Positions 17,767-28,786 of a stretch of 64,000 bases of DNA are shown piece by piece. Within the stretch, counting starts at the first letter, position 1. Each line of letters begins with the position of its first letter. This stretch comes from VRUE01 sp036266075 (GTDB lineage: Bacteria; Actinomycetota; Thermoleophilia; Solirubrobacterales; 70-9). The stretch is from assembly GCA_036266075.1 (NCBI GenBank), contig DATANV010000033.1:62001-126000 (forward strand). The letters are read 5' to 3'. The notes below the pieces were generated by a model. That model was not told the DNA's origin and made no database searches. It saw only the letters and a program-made list of their open reading frames with translations. A program made the position numbers and the translations under genes.

Positions 17767-17956
17767 AGACAGCTTGACCTCAGCGCCGCTAGCGGTTATA
17801 GGTAGGTACTGACTGTTCCATTCGGGCAGTCCCAGCCTGGGGGAACAGGCGCGTCGGCATCCCTCCCTGGCTACCGACGCAGGTGCAGCGAGGGTCGCGC
17901 GGACCCCCTGCCTCCCGCGGCCCTCCTGCGCCGCCTTTCGCGGTGGGGAGGCGTCT
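17767..17956. other. Structured intergenic region between convergent genes
   Basis: No gene seen. GCGTCGG and CCGACGC close a C-rich loop (about 17848-17881, loop containing CCCTCCCT); just before it CCTG and CAGG close a GGGGGAA loop; further on GCCTCCC and GGGAGGC (about 17910-17951) can pair next to the aconitase stop. This could be a terminator pair or a small RNA. I could not match it to a family. C-rich loops recall the actinobacterial 6C RNA but the match is not convincing. Confidence 0.3.
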
Positions 17957-20761
<2,805 letters not shown>

Positions 20762-20783
20762 AACTCCATCCTACGAAGCGGTA

Positions 20784-20916
20784 GGGGCGGGCGGCATCGG
20801 GGGCAGGTCCTCCTCACTCGCAACTCGTCGAGGGGAGTTGGCGGGCTATCGCCGCAAGCGCCGCGCTCCTCCCGCGCAAAACGTTCGGAGGACCTACCTC
20901 CGATGCCGCCCGCCCC
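20784..20916. repeat. Inverted repeat with 30-bp arms, core shared with 11210-11331
   Basis: Arms 20784-20813 and 20887-20916 match at 28 of 30 positions, with both mismatches allowing G-U pairs. The core (20814-20886) begins TCACTCGCAACTCGTCGA and ends CTCCTCCCGCGCAAAACG plus TTC, the same ends as the 11210-11331 element read on the other strand. The arms differ completely between the two copies. It lies between the aconitase promoter and the stop of the SDR gene. Confidence 0.8.
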
Positions 20917-20920
20917 GGTG

Positions 20921-21721
20921 CTAGCGCTTGCTGGCTTGGCCCTTGGCGACCGTCGCCGCGGCCTTCTGGCCGGCGTCGCCGCTGGCGATCTTGACTGAGA
21001 CGCCGGGGCTGGTGAGGGCGAAGTGGGCGAGGAGGCGCTGCTGGATCGGGGCGACGGTGACCTCGACCTTGTTGCGCTCGATGGCGCGCACGACGGCGTC
21101 TGCGACCTGCTGGGGGGAGCCGGTACCTAGGCCCGGGATCGGAGGGGCGCCGGAGTCGGCGTACATGCCCGCTTCGCGGATGGTCCCGGGCGAGACGAGG
21201 GAGACGCCGATTCCCTGCGGGTCGAGGTCGGCGCGGAGGCCGAGGGCAAAACCGCGGAGGCCGAACTTGGTGGCGTTGTAGACCGAGGAGAGCGGGGTCG
21301 CCGACTTGCCGGAGAGCGAGGAGACGAAGACCATGTGGCCCGAGCCGCGCTCGAGCATCGCCGGCTCCAGCGCCCGGGCGAGGAGCATCGGCGCCTCGAG
21401 GTTTACGCGCAGCGTGCTGGTCAGCTGCTCGACGCTGAAGTCGTTGAGGCGGCCCGTCCCGGGCAGACCGGCGTTGGCGACCAGCACGTCGACCGCGCCG
21501 GTCTCGGCGGCCAGCTTCTCGGCTGCGCCAGGCTGGGCCAGGTCGGCGGGAACCACGCGGTGCTCGTCGCCCGGCAGCTCGGCGGCCAGCGCCTCGAGCG
21601 CCTCCGCCTTGCGGCCGCTGAGGACGAGCTTGGCGCCGCGGCCGGCGAGCGCCTTGGCGATCGCCCGGCCGAGGCCACCGGTGGCGCCGGTGAGCAGGGT
21701 TGAGCGGCCGGCAAGTTCCAT
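20921..21721 (-). CDS. Short-chain dehydrogenase/reductase
   Basis: Classical SDR of 266 residues: nucleotide loop LTGATGGLGRAIAKAL, NAG motif in VLVANAGLPG, catalytic Ser in VFVSSLSGKSA and YxxxK as YNATKFGLRG. The start is taken as ATG 21721 because TAGCTT (rc of 21732-21737) is ten bases upstream; a TTG at 21733 would overlap that hexamer. Substrate unknown. It is transcribed towards the aconitase gene across the repeat element. Confidence 0.87.
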   Translation of the reverse strand: MELAGRSTLLTGATGGLGRAIAKALAGRGAKLVLSGRKAEALEALAAELPGDEHRVVPADLAQPGAAEKLAAETGAVDVLVANAGLPGTGRLNDFSVEQLTSTLRVNLEAPMLLARALEPAMLERGSGHMVFVSSLSGKSATPLSSVYNATKFGLRGFALGLRADLDPQGIGVSLVSPGTIREAGMYADSGAPPIPGLGTGSPQQVADAVVRAIERNKVEVTVAPIQQRLLAHFALTSPGVSVKIASGDAGQKAAATVAKGQASKR

Positions 21722-21854
21722 CCCAGCGCGCAAGCTAGCAGCCGTGCAGCCGAGAGGAATTCGTGATGAGAGCGCGAAGGCCGGAGAAATGTTTGCTTTC
21801 TATAAGCATCCGGCCGGGCGATCGTCTACACTGCCCGCCGTTCCGAACAACCGA

Positions 21855-21981
21855 AACGCCGAATCCCGCTCGCTGGAGGCGCCGCGGGAACGGGGGAACC
21901 ACGTTTTCGGGGCTAACCCGCCCACATAGGGCGGGGGCGCAAGCTCCTTTCGCGCTAGCCCGACAGCTAACCCCGTAGGCA
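21855..21981 (+). promoter_or_regulatory. c-di-AMP riboswitch (ydaO/yuaA type)
   Basis: The leader of the NlpC/P60 gene contains the conserved blocks of the c-di-AMP riboswitch in order: CGCCGAATCC (about 21857-21866), GGGGGAACC (about 21892-21900), GGGGCTAACCC, and CCGACAGCTAACCCCGTAGG (about 21960-21979), followed by the ribosome-binding site. A -10-like TACACT is at 21827-21832. In Actinobacteria this class typically sits before cell-wall hydrolase genes and turns them off when c-di-AMP is bound. Identification is by eye. Confidence 0.88.
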
Positions 21982-21997
21982 GACGAAGGAGATCGGT

Positions 21998-22555
21998 TTG
22001 CTTACGAACCATTTCAAGTTAAGGGCGGGGTTGGCGGCGCTTGCAGCGCTTGTCTCGCTGGCCCTCCTCGCTCCTGCTGGCGCGTCCGCCCAATGCACGG
22101 GCGGCGGCGTGACTCCGGCCGAAGTCGACATCTGCACCCCTACCCCGAAAGCGCGACTGCTAACCAACGGGATGCTGATCCCGCCCGCATCGGCGCCACC
22201 GCGCGTCAAGGCAGTGATCGCGGCCGCCAACCGGATCCGCACCAAGCCCTACGTGTGGGGCGGCGGCCACGGCCGCTGGTGGGATAAGGGCTACGACTGC
22301 TCGGGCTCGGTCAGCTACGCCCTGCACGGCGGCGAATTCCTCGAAAGCCCCCTCCCCTCCGGCCCGATGGAACGCTGGGGCCTGGCGGGCGAAGGACGCT
22401 GGATCACCGTCTACGCGAACCCCGGCCACGCCTACGCGGTGATCGCCGGCTATCGCTGGGACACCTCCGGCGACTCCGAAGGAACCGGGCCCCGCTGGCA
22501 CGAAGAACTGCGCGATAACGTCGGCTACGTTGCCCGCCATCCGGCCGGCTTCTAG
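21998..22555 (+). CDS. Secreted NlpC/P60 peptidoglycan hydrolase
   Basis: Peptidoglycan endopeptidase of 185 residues. A signal peptide (LAALAALVSLALLAPAGASAQ) precedes one NlpC/P60 domain with the catalytic Cys in KGYDCSGSVSYAL, the His in NPGHAYAVIAGY and a third polar residue near ARHP. The start is TTG with AAGGAGA upstream; the gene is leadered because of the c-di-AMP riboswitch. A T-rich terminator hairpin follows. No SH3 or coiled-coil domain is present, so it is a minimal hydrolase. Confidence 0.9.
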   Translation: MLTNHFKLRAGLAALAALVSLALLAPAGASAQCTGGGVTPAEVDICTPTPKARLLTNGMLIPPASAPPRVKAVIAAANRIRTKPYVWGGGHGRWWDKGYDCSGSVSYALHGGEFLESPLPSGPMERWGLAGEGRWITVYANPGHAYAVIAGYRWDTSGDSEGTGPRWHEELRDNVGYVARHPAGF

Positions 22556-22581
22556 CGCGGTCACTCGGTTTGAGCAGTAGG

Positions 22582-22611
22582 CCATCCCGGCCAAGCGGCT
22601 GGGATGGTTTT
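22582..22611 (+). terminator. Rho-independent terminator after the NlpC/P60 gene
   Basis: CCATCCCGGCC pairs with GGCTGGGATGG (one G-U pair) around a 4-base loop and is followed by TTTTG. This is the best classical terminator in the window. Confidence 0.8.
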
Positions 22612-22647
22612 GTCCTTGCTTTCTTGAACTGCTCGGCTAACTTCTCC

Positions 22648-23684
22648 ATGTAACTGCTCCTCCCGACATCCGACTGTCCAACCTGGCCAAGCACTACGGC
22701 GAGGTTGAGGCGGTTGCGGGCATTAGCCTCGAAATCAGTCAGGGCGAGTTCTTCACCCTGCTGGGCCCATCCGGCTCGGGCAAGACGACGACGCTGCGGA
22801 TGATTGCCGGCTTCGAGGACCCCAGCTCGGGGACGATCGAGCTGGCCGGCAGGGACACGTCCGGGGTGCCGCCGTACGACAGAGAGGTCAACACCGTCTT
22901 CCAGGACTACGCGCTGTTCCCGCACATGACCGTCGGTGAGAACGTCGCCTACGGGATGCGGGTCGCCCGCGTCGCCAAGGACGAGCGCGCCCGGCGCCGC
23001 GACGAGGCGCTGGAGATGGTCCGCCTCCCCGGCTACGGCGACCGCCGGCCGGCGGAGCTCTCCGGCGGCCAGCGCCAGCGGGTCGCCCTGGCGCGGGCGA
23101 TCGTCAACCGGCCGCGGGTGCTGCTGCTCGACGAGCCCCTCGGCGCTCTCGATCTGAAGCTGCGCGAGCAGATGCAGAGCGAGCTGAAGACGATCCAGGG
23201 CGAGGTCGGGATTACGTTCGTCTACGTCACCCACGACCAGGACGAGGCGCTGACGATGAGCAACCGGATCGCGGTATTCAACGGCGGCCGGATCGAGCAG
23301 GTGAGCCCGCCGGTCGAGCTGTACGAGCGGCCGACAACCGAGTTCGTCGCCGGCTTCGTCGGCGTTTCCAACCTGCTCGAGCGCGACGGCGAGCGCTTCA
23401 CGATCCGCCCGGAGAAGATCCAGCTGCTCGACCCCGCGCAAACGCCCAACGGCCTGCGGACCGAGCGAGGCAGGGTCGCCGAGGTCGCCTACGCGGGCAT
23501 GGTCACCCGTTACACCGTCGCGCTCGATGGCGGCGGAGAGCTTCAGCTCGTACGTCAGAACGTGGAGGGGACGTCGGCAGTGGACGCCAACTCCGAGCAG
23601 GGCAGGGAGGTCATGGTGGGCTGGCGCCCGGAGCACACGGTCGCCGTCCGTGGCAAAGAGAACACGAAGGAGGAACCATCGTGA
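22648..23684 (+). CDS. Polyamine-type ABC transporter ATPase (start region frameshifted)
   Basis: PotA-like ATPase: Walker A GPSGSGKTTT, signature LSGGQRQRVALARA, Walker B VLLLDEPLGAL, H-loop TH, then a TOBE-type C-terminal domain (FTIRPEKIQLLD). It energises uptake with the three following genes. The reading frame has an in-frame TAA at 22638-22640 and no ATG, GTG or TTG before residue 45 of the domain. An ATG at 22648 is one base out of frame: one extra base there would give M-V-T-A-P-P-D-I-R-L. Either an indel (real or sequencing) or a rare start (CTG 22674) must be assumed. Confidence 0.85.
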
Positions 23685-24874
23685 GGAATCGGGATGCACA
23701 CCCTGCACGGACGGCATGGCTCGTCATCGCTGGCCTGCTCGCCGTCATGCTCCTGCTCGCCGGTTGCGGCGGCAGCGACGACAGCTCGGGCGGAGGTGGG
23801 GAAGAACTGGCGAAGCTCGGCGAGGGAGAGGGTCAGGTGAGCCTCATCTCCTGGGCCGGCTACGTCGAACCCGAATGGAGCAAGCCGTTCGAACAGAAGA
23901 CCGGCTGCAAAGTCAACAACAAGGTCGCCGGCACCTCCGACGAAATGGTCCAGCTGATGCGCAGTGGCCAGTACGACGGTGTCTCCGCCTCGGGCAACGC
24001 CTCGGCGAGGCTGGTCGAGGGCGGCGACGTCGACCCGGTCAACGTCAGCCTCGTGCCGAACTACAAGACGATCTTCAGCGATCTGAAGAACCAGCCCTAC
24101 AACACCTTCGACGGCAAGCCCTACGGCATCCCGCACGGGCGCGGCGCCAACCTGCTGATGTGGAACAGCGACGACGTGACGCCGGCGCCGACCTCGTGGG
24201 ATGTGATGCTCGACCCGAAGAAGGCAGCCAAGTACAAGGGCAGGATCAGCGCCTATGACGACCCGATCTACATCGCCGACGCGGCCGTCTACCTGAAGGC
24301 GCACCAGCCCGACCTGGGGATCGAAAATCCCTACGAGCTGAACGAAGAGCAGTTCGAAGCGGCGGTCAACCTGCTGAAGGAACAGCGGCCGCTGGTCGGC
24401 GAATACTGGTCGGAAGCGACGAAGCAGATCGCGGCGTTCGCCAACGGCGACAGCGAAGTCGGCACGACCTGGCAGTACCAGTACTTCGCCCTGCAGGAAG
24501 AAGGCAAGCCCGTTGCCGCCAGCCCCGCCAGCCAGGGCTTCCTGCCGAAGGAGGGCGCTACCGGCTGGTCGGATACCTGGATGATCAGCTCGCAGGCCAA
24601 ACACCCCAACTGCATGTACATGTGGATGGACTGGATCGTCTCGCCGAAAGTGAACGCGGAAGTGGCCGAATTCTTCGGCGAGGCGCCGGCGCAGAGCAAA
24701 GCCTGCGAACAGACCGCCGACAAACAGTTCTGCTCCAAGTACCACGCCGAAAACCCCGGCTTCTGGAAACGCGTCTACTACTGGGAAACGCCGTTGGCCG
24801 ATTGCGGCGACGGCTCCGGCGATTGCAAGGACTACAACGATTGGGTCCAGGCCTGGACCTCGATCAAGGGCTGA
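23681..24874 (+). CDS. Polyamine-type substrate-binding lipoprotein
   Basis: Extracellular solute-binding lipoprotein of 397 residues, PotD/PotF family. The lipobox LLLAGCGG follows the signal peptide; after a Gly/Ser-rich linker the mature domain has ISWAGYVEPEW, DGKPYGIPHGRGANLLMWN and ADAAVYLKAH. It contains several cysteines near the C-terminus (CEQTADKQFC, DCGDGSGDC) that could form disulfides, unusual for the family. The GTG start overlaps the stop of the ATPase gene by 4 bases. Ligand likely a polyamine or similar cation; not provable here. Confidence 0.9.
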   Translation: MRNRDAHPARTAWLVIAGLLAVMLLLAGCGGSDDSSGGGGEELAKLGEGEGQVSLISWAGYVEPEWSKPFEQKTGCKVNNKVAGTSDEMVQLMRSGQYDGVSASGNASARLVEGGDVDPVNVSLVPNYKTIFSDLKNQPYNTFDGKPYGIPHGRGANLLMWNSDDVTPAPTSWDVMLDPKKAAKYKGRISAYDDPIYIADAAVYLKAHQPDLGIENPYELNEEQFEAAVNLLKEQRPLVGEYWSEATKQIAAFANGDSEVGTTWQYQYFALQEEGKPVAASPASQGFLPKEGATGWSDTWMISSQAKHPNCMYMWMDWIVSPKVNAEVAEFFGEAPAQSKACEQTADKQFCSKYHAENPGFWKRVYYWETPLADCGDGSGDCKDYNDWVQAWTSIKG

Positions 24875-24891
24875 TCGCCGAGCACTGAGGG

Positions 24892-25779
24892 ATGGCGACG
24901 GAAGCGACCGCGGAGAGGAGGTCGGCGGGCCACCGGCTCGCCGACCTCTTCCACGGTCGCCCGCGACTGCAGGTCGGGGCGCTGCTGGCTGGGCCGGTCG
25001 GCTGGCTGGTGATCGGCTACCTCGGGTCGCTGCTGGTCCTGCTGATCGCCGCCTTCTGGACCGTCGACCCGCTGAGCGGCGAACTGGTCCATAGCCTCAG
25101 CTTCGAAAACTTCGAAACCCTCTTCGAGGAACCGGTCTACCGCAGCATCGTCGGCCGCACGGTGCTGATCGCGGCGCTCGTCACCCTGACCGACGCCGTC
25201 CTCGCCTTCCCGATCGCCTTCTACATGGCGAAGCTGGCCAGCCGGCGCGGTAAGGCGATCCTGATCGTCGCGATCCTGGTCCCCCTCTGGTCCAGCTACC
25301 TGGTCAAGGTCCTTTCCTGGCGGACGATGCTCGGCAACGGCGGCGTCATCGACTGGGCGCTGGAGCCGTTTGGCCTGCACGGCCCCGGCTTCGGCCAGAC
25401 GGCCGTCTGGCTGGTGATGAGCTACCTCTGGCTGCCCTACATGATCCTGCCGATCTACGCCGGGCTGGAGCGGATCCCCGACTCGTTGATCAGCGCCTCC
25501 GAGGATCTCGGCGCCTCGCCGTTCACCACCTTCCGCCGGGTGATCTTGCCGCTCGCCTTCCCGGCGGTCGTCGCCGGCTCGATCTTCACCTTCGCCCTGA
25601 CCCTGGGCGACTACATCACCCCGCGGCTGGTCTCCAACGACCAGTTCATCGGCAACGTGATCTTCAACAACATCTCCAACAACCTGCCGCTGGCCTCGGC
25701 GCTGGCCCTGGTGCCGATCGTGGTGATGGTCGCCTACCTGCTGGTGGCGCGGCGGCTGGGCGCCTTCGAGCACCTCTGA
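24892..25779 (+). CDS. ABC transporter permease, PotB-like
   Basis: Inner-membrane permease of 295 residues with about six helices. The cytoplasmic coupling (EAA) loop is SASEDLGASPFTTFRRVILPLAFPA-like, at about residues 200-225. An N-terminal cytoplasmic tail of about 35 residues precedes the first helix. It starts 17 bases after the binding-protein gene and pairs with the next permease. Confidence 0.92.
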   Translation: MATEATAERRSAGHRLADLFHGRPRLQVGALLAGPVGWLVIGYLGSLLVLLIAAFWTVDPLSGELVHSLSFENFETLFEEPVYRSIVGRTVLIAALVTLTDAVLAFPIAFYMAKLASRRGKAILIVAILVPLWSSYLVKVLSWRTMLGNGGVIDWALEPFGLHGPGFGQTAVWLVMSYLWLPYMILPIYAGLERIPDSLISASEDLGASPFTTFRRVILPLAFPAVVAGSIFTFALTLGDYITPRLVSNDQFIGNVIFNNISNNLPLASALALVPIVVMVAYLLVARRLGAFEHL

Positions 25780-25810
25780 TGACCCGTTCAAAGAGACACC
25801 CGGTGGCGCC

Positions 25811-26656
25811 GTGAGACTCTCGCGACGCTCGGCGCTGCTCCTGCGGGCCGCCGTCGCGGTCAGCCTCGCCTTCATCTACATCCCGCTGATCGTGCTGGCG
25901 ATCTACGCCTTCAACTCGAGCAACATCCTCGAGTGGCCACCTCCCGGCCTGACCCTAGACTGGTTCCCCAAGGCGATCGAAGAAGAATTCGCCCGCGAAG
26001 CCTTCCTCACCTCGCTGAAGGCGGGGGCCGCGGCGACCGCGATCGCGCTGGTGCTCGGCACGCTCGCCTCGCTGGCCGTCGCCCGGCACCGCTTCTTCGG
26101 CCGCGAGACGATCTCCTTCCTGGTGATCCTGCCGATCGCCCTGCCGGGGATCGTCACCGGCGTCGCCCTCAGCAACACCTTCACCCAGGTGCTGGGGATC
26201 GACCTTGGCCTCTTCACCGTGATCGTCGGCCACGCGACCTTCTGCATCGTCGTCATTTACAACAACGTGATCGCCCGCCTGCGCCGCGTCTCGTCCTCGT
26301 TCGAGGAAGCATCGGCGGACCTCGGCGCCCACACCTGGCAGACCTTCCGCTTCGTCACCCTGCCCAACATGAAAACTGCGCTCGCCGCCGGCGGGCTGCT
26401 CGCCTTCGGGCTCTCCTTCGACGAGATCATCGTCACCACGTTCACGATCGGCGCCGGCGAAGAAACGCTGCCGATCTGGATCTTCCGCAACCTATTTCGT
26501 CCCAACCAGCTGCCGATCGTCAACGCCGTCGCGGTCCTGGTCGTATTGATCTCGATCGTCCCTGTCTACCTGGCCCACCGCCTGACCCGCGAGGAAGGCG
26601 GCGCAGCAACCGCCAGAGGCGGCGCAGTCGAAGCCGAGGCTACCGCGGTTCCCTAG
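25811..26656 (+). CDS. ABC transporter permease, PotC-like
   Basis: Second permease, 281 residues and six helices, with the coupling loop EASADLGAHTWQTFRFVTLP. The conserved segment LLAFGLSFDEIIVTTF is typical of PotC/YdcV permeases. GTG start about 31 bases after the first permease. Its stop TAG (26654-26656) touches the left arm of the following inverted repeat. The tail is Ala/Glu-rich. Confidence 0.92.
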   Translation: MRLSRRSALLLRAAVAVSLAFIYIPLIVLAIYAFNSSNILEWPPPGLTLDWFPKAIEEEFAREAFLTSLKAGAAATAIALVLGTLASLAVARHRFFGRETISFLVILPIALPGIVTGVALSNTFTQVLGIDLGLFTVIVGHATFCIVVIYNNVIARLRRVSSSFEEASADLGAHTWQTFRFVTLPNMKTALAAGGLLAFGLSFDEIIVTTFTIGAGEETLPIWIFRNLFRPNQLPIVNAVAVLVVLISIVPVYLAHRLTREEGGAATARGGAVEAEATAVP

Positions 26657-26768
26657 AGCCCGTCTCGGTAGGGGTTCCGCTTAACTTTTTCGCCGGGCGC
26701 GTGGCGTCTCTCGCCGACGCAGTCGGGCGAAAAAGTACAAGACGCTCCACCCCTACCGAGACGGGCTC
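26656..26768. repeat. Inverted repeat, perfect 20-bp arms, between convergent genes
   Basis: Arms 26656-26675 and 26749-26768 are exact complements (GAGCCCGTCTCGGTAGGGGT). The core contains a second inverted pair, ACTTTTTCGCC and GGGCGAAAAAGT. The core end GGGCGAAAAAGTACAAGACG plus CTCC resembles the core of the element in the AddB-like gene (GGGCGAAAAACAGGACGCCG plus CTCC at 41198-41221). It may also act as a bidirectional terminator. Confidence 0.8.
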
Positions 26769-26778
26769 CATCGAGCGG

Positions 26779-27420
26779 CTACTGCCGAGCCAGCCGCTCT
26801 GCCTCCTCCGGCCCGATATACGGCGCGAGCGTTAGCTCGATGAGGTCGGGTAGGAGCTCCTCCAGCTGCTCGGCCCTGTCGGCGCTGATTTCGCGCACGA
26901 TCAGCGAGACGATGCCGCCGACCAGGGTCTCCTCGGTTGCCTCGGGCAGCGGGCGGCGGCCGCCGTGCTCGGGCCGGCCGGCCTTGAGGATCTCGACCAG
27001 ACCCTGCATCGAGGCGCGGTGACGGGCACCGATCTCGCCGCCCGCAGCGACCGGCTCGATCATGCAGAGGCGGGCCAGCTCGGGCTCGCCGGCGAGGAAG
27101 CTGAGCATCGTCGCCAGGGCGGCCCGGACCTTCTCCGGCCAGTCGTCGAAGGACTCGGCCGCCGCCCGCATCGCCGCGGCGATGTGCTCGGTGACCATCT
27201 CGTAGGCCGCGAGGAAACAGGCTTCCTTGTCGGCGAAGTGCTCGTAGAAGGTGCGGCGCGAGACCGAGGCCGCCTTGGTGATGTTGGCGACCGTGGTCGC
27301 GTTGTAGCCGCGCTCGGCGACGGTGTCGACCAGGGCGGTGATGATCCGCTCGCGCTGGTTCTGGGCGATGAACTCGCGGGGCAGCCCGTGGCGGCCGGCA
27401 GGGAGTCGTGAGGAGGCCAC
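26779..27420 (-). CDS. TetR-family transcriptional regulator
   Basis: Repressor-type regulator of 213 residues. The N-terminal helix-turn-helix spans about residues 22-68 (ERIITALVDTVAERGYNATTV, SVSRRTFYEHFADKEACFLAAY), followed by a TetR_C ligand domain. GTG start, with TATGGT (rc of 27427-27432) six bases upstream. It is the first of four TetR-type genes in a row. Target unknown; candidates are the neighbouring transporter or its own promoter. Confidence 0.88.
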   Translation of the reverse strand: MASSRLPAGRHGLPREFIAQNQRERIITALVDTVAERGYNATTVANITKAASVSRRTFYEHFADKEACFLAAYEMVTEHIAAAMRAAAESFDDWPEKVRAALATMLSFLAGEPELARLCMIEPVAAGGEIGARHRASMQGLVEILKAGRPEHGGRRPLPEATEETLVGGIVSLIVREISADRAEQLEELLPDLIELTLAPYIGPEEAERLARQ

Positions 27421-27449
27421 GAGCCGACCATACCCGAGCGCTTGGACCG

Positions 27450-27917
27450 CTAGCGCAGCGGCTGGACCGCCAGCTCGTCCTCCGCTGCCCGCGCCCCGAG
27501 GTAGGGCATCGTCGCCATGTAGACCAGTTCCGGGAGAAAGTCCTCGCCGCGCTCGACCGAGCCCGACGCGACCTTGGCGAGCACCGTGCTGAAGACCGCC
27601 CCGGCGGCGATCTCAGCCGTGCACCGCGAGAGCGGGCGCGGGCCTTCGTGCTCGTCGCGAGCGCCGTCGAGCAGGTCGGCGAGCAGCTGCACGGCTTCGT
27701 CGCGGCGGCGCATCGAGTCGAGGTCCCCGCGGCTAGCCTCAGCGACCAGCAGACGCGCTCGCGCCGGGTCCTCGCGGAGGTAGCGCATCGCCGCCAGACC
27801 GCCGGCCCAGACTCGGTCGTGCCAGCTTCGCGGTCCGTCGAATGCCGCCTTGACGTGGTCGCAGAGGCCCTCGACCGCCTCTTCGTACGGGTCGCTGCCG
27901 GTTCCCCGGGGGCTCAC
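27450..27917 (-). CDS. TetR-like ligand domain lacking the DNA-binding helices
   Basis: The 155 residues align by eye to the C-terminal half of the neighbouring TetR proteins (DRVWAGGLAAMRYLREDPARARLLVAEA, FLPELVYMATMPYLGARAAEDEL). There is no helix-turn-helix, and the region upstream holds none in any frame. GTG start. It may be a decayed regulator or a dimerising modulator of the adjacent full-length TetR proteins. Confidence 0.55.
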   Translation of the reverse strand: MSPRGTGSDPYEEAVEGLCDHVKAAFDGPRSWHDRVWAGGLAAMRYLREDPARARLLVAEASRGDLDSMRRRDEAVQLLADLLDGARDEHEGPRPLSRCTAEIAAGAVFSTVLAKVASGSVERGEDFLPELVYMATMPYLGARAAEDELAVQPLR

Positions 27918-27966
27918 ATCGTCCCGGCCCGGCTCCCCGCGCTCGCCTGCGATCGACGCTCTCGCG

Positions 27967-28653
27967 CTAGGCGGCGGCCCGCGCTTGGGCCGTCTCCGCT
28001 GCCCGCGCCGCGTCGGCCTCCCCGACGTACGGCGTCAGCGTCACCTGCAGCATCTCCGGCAGCAGGGCTTTGAGCTCGTCGCTGCGCCCGGCGACCAGCC
28101 GCTGGTGGACAAGCCAGGCGAGACCTCCCGCGATCGCCACCTCGAGCCCCTCCGGCAGCCGGCTCGTACGCGGGTTCAGCTCGCGGCCCTCGCGCAGCTT
28201 CGGCGCCACCTTCTCGAGCATTCCCTGGTAGCGGGCCAGCGCCGCAGCACCCGCCGCCTGGGACTCGACCAGGCAGAGCTTCGCCCGGGCAGGCTCGACG
28301 ACCACCATCTCGAGGAAGACCTCGAGCCCGGAGGAGACCTGGTCGACCCAGGGCCGCTCCGGGTCGAGCAGCTCGGCGAAGGCCTGGCCCGCCGCCTCGA
28401 CGCTCTCGTCGAAAGCCGCGAGGAAGCACTCCTCCTTGCTCGCGAACTGCTCGTAGAAGGTGGTCAGGGCGACCCGCGCCGTCTTCGCGATCAGCTCGAT
28501 GGTGGTCTTCTGGTAGCCGCGCTCGGCGACCAGCTCGGCGGTCGCCAGGAGCATCCGCTCGCGTTGGTTCTGGAAGACGAAGTCGCGCGGGATCAGGTGA
28601 CGGCCCGGGGGGAGCTTCGAGAGTCGCTCCGAGATTGACCGGGAGTCGGCCAT
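27967..28653 (-). CDS. TetR-family transcriptional regulator
   Basis: Regulator of 228 residues with a helix-turn-helix (ERMLLATAELVAERGYQKTT, ARVALTTFYEQFASKEECFLAAF) and a TetR_C ligand domain. The start at 28653 is chosen because TACCTT (rc of 28660-28665) is six bases upstream and the extra upstream residues look non-coding. It is divergent from the TetR gene at 28787; ACATCTGATGT (28674-28684 approx.) in the shared intergenic region could be an operator. Confidence 0.87.
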   Translation of the reverse strand: MADSRSISERLSKLPPGRHLIPRDFVFQNQRERMLLATAELVAERGYQKTTIELIAKTARVALTTFYEQFASKEECFLAAFDESVEAAGQAFAELLDPERPWVDQVSSGLEVFLEMVVVEPARAKLCLVESQAAGAAALARYQGMLEKVAPKLREGRELNPRTSRLPEGLEVAIAGGLAWLVHQRLVAGRSDELKALLPEMLQVTLTPYVGEADAARAAETAQARAAA

Positions 28654-28786
28654 TCCAGAAAGGTACCAAAACATACATCTGATGTCTACCCGCCTTTTCC
28701 ACAGAAATGACGGCCTTCTGGCCACCAAGGTTTCTGAAAGCTGCTATATCTAGACAAAAGGCTCCTGTTTTTCGAAAGGTTGAGCG

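Noticed and set aside
17848..17881. Possible tRNA or known riboswitch in the intergenic hairpin region
   Set aside because: No T-loop (GTTCRA) or acceptor stem, and conserved blocks of cobalamin or c-di-AMP riboswitches are absent. Left as unassigned structure.
22560..22660. Riboswitch before the polyamine-type transporter
   Set aside because: The hairpin there is the T-tailed terminator of the preceding NlpC/P60 gene, and only about 40 bases remain before the ATPase gene.
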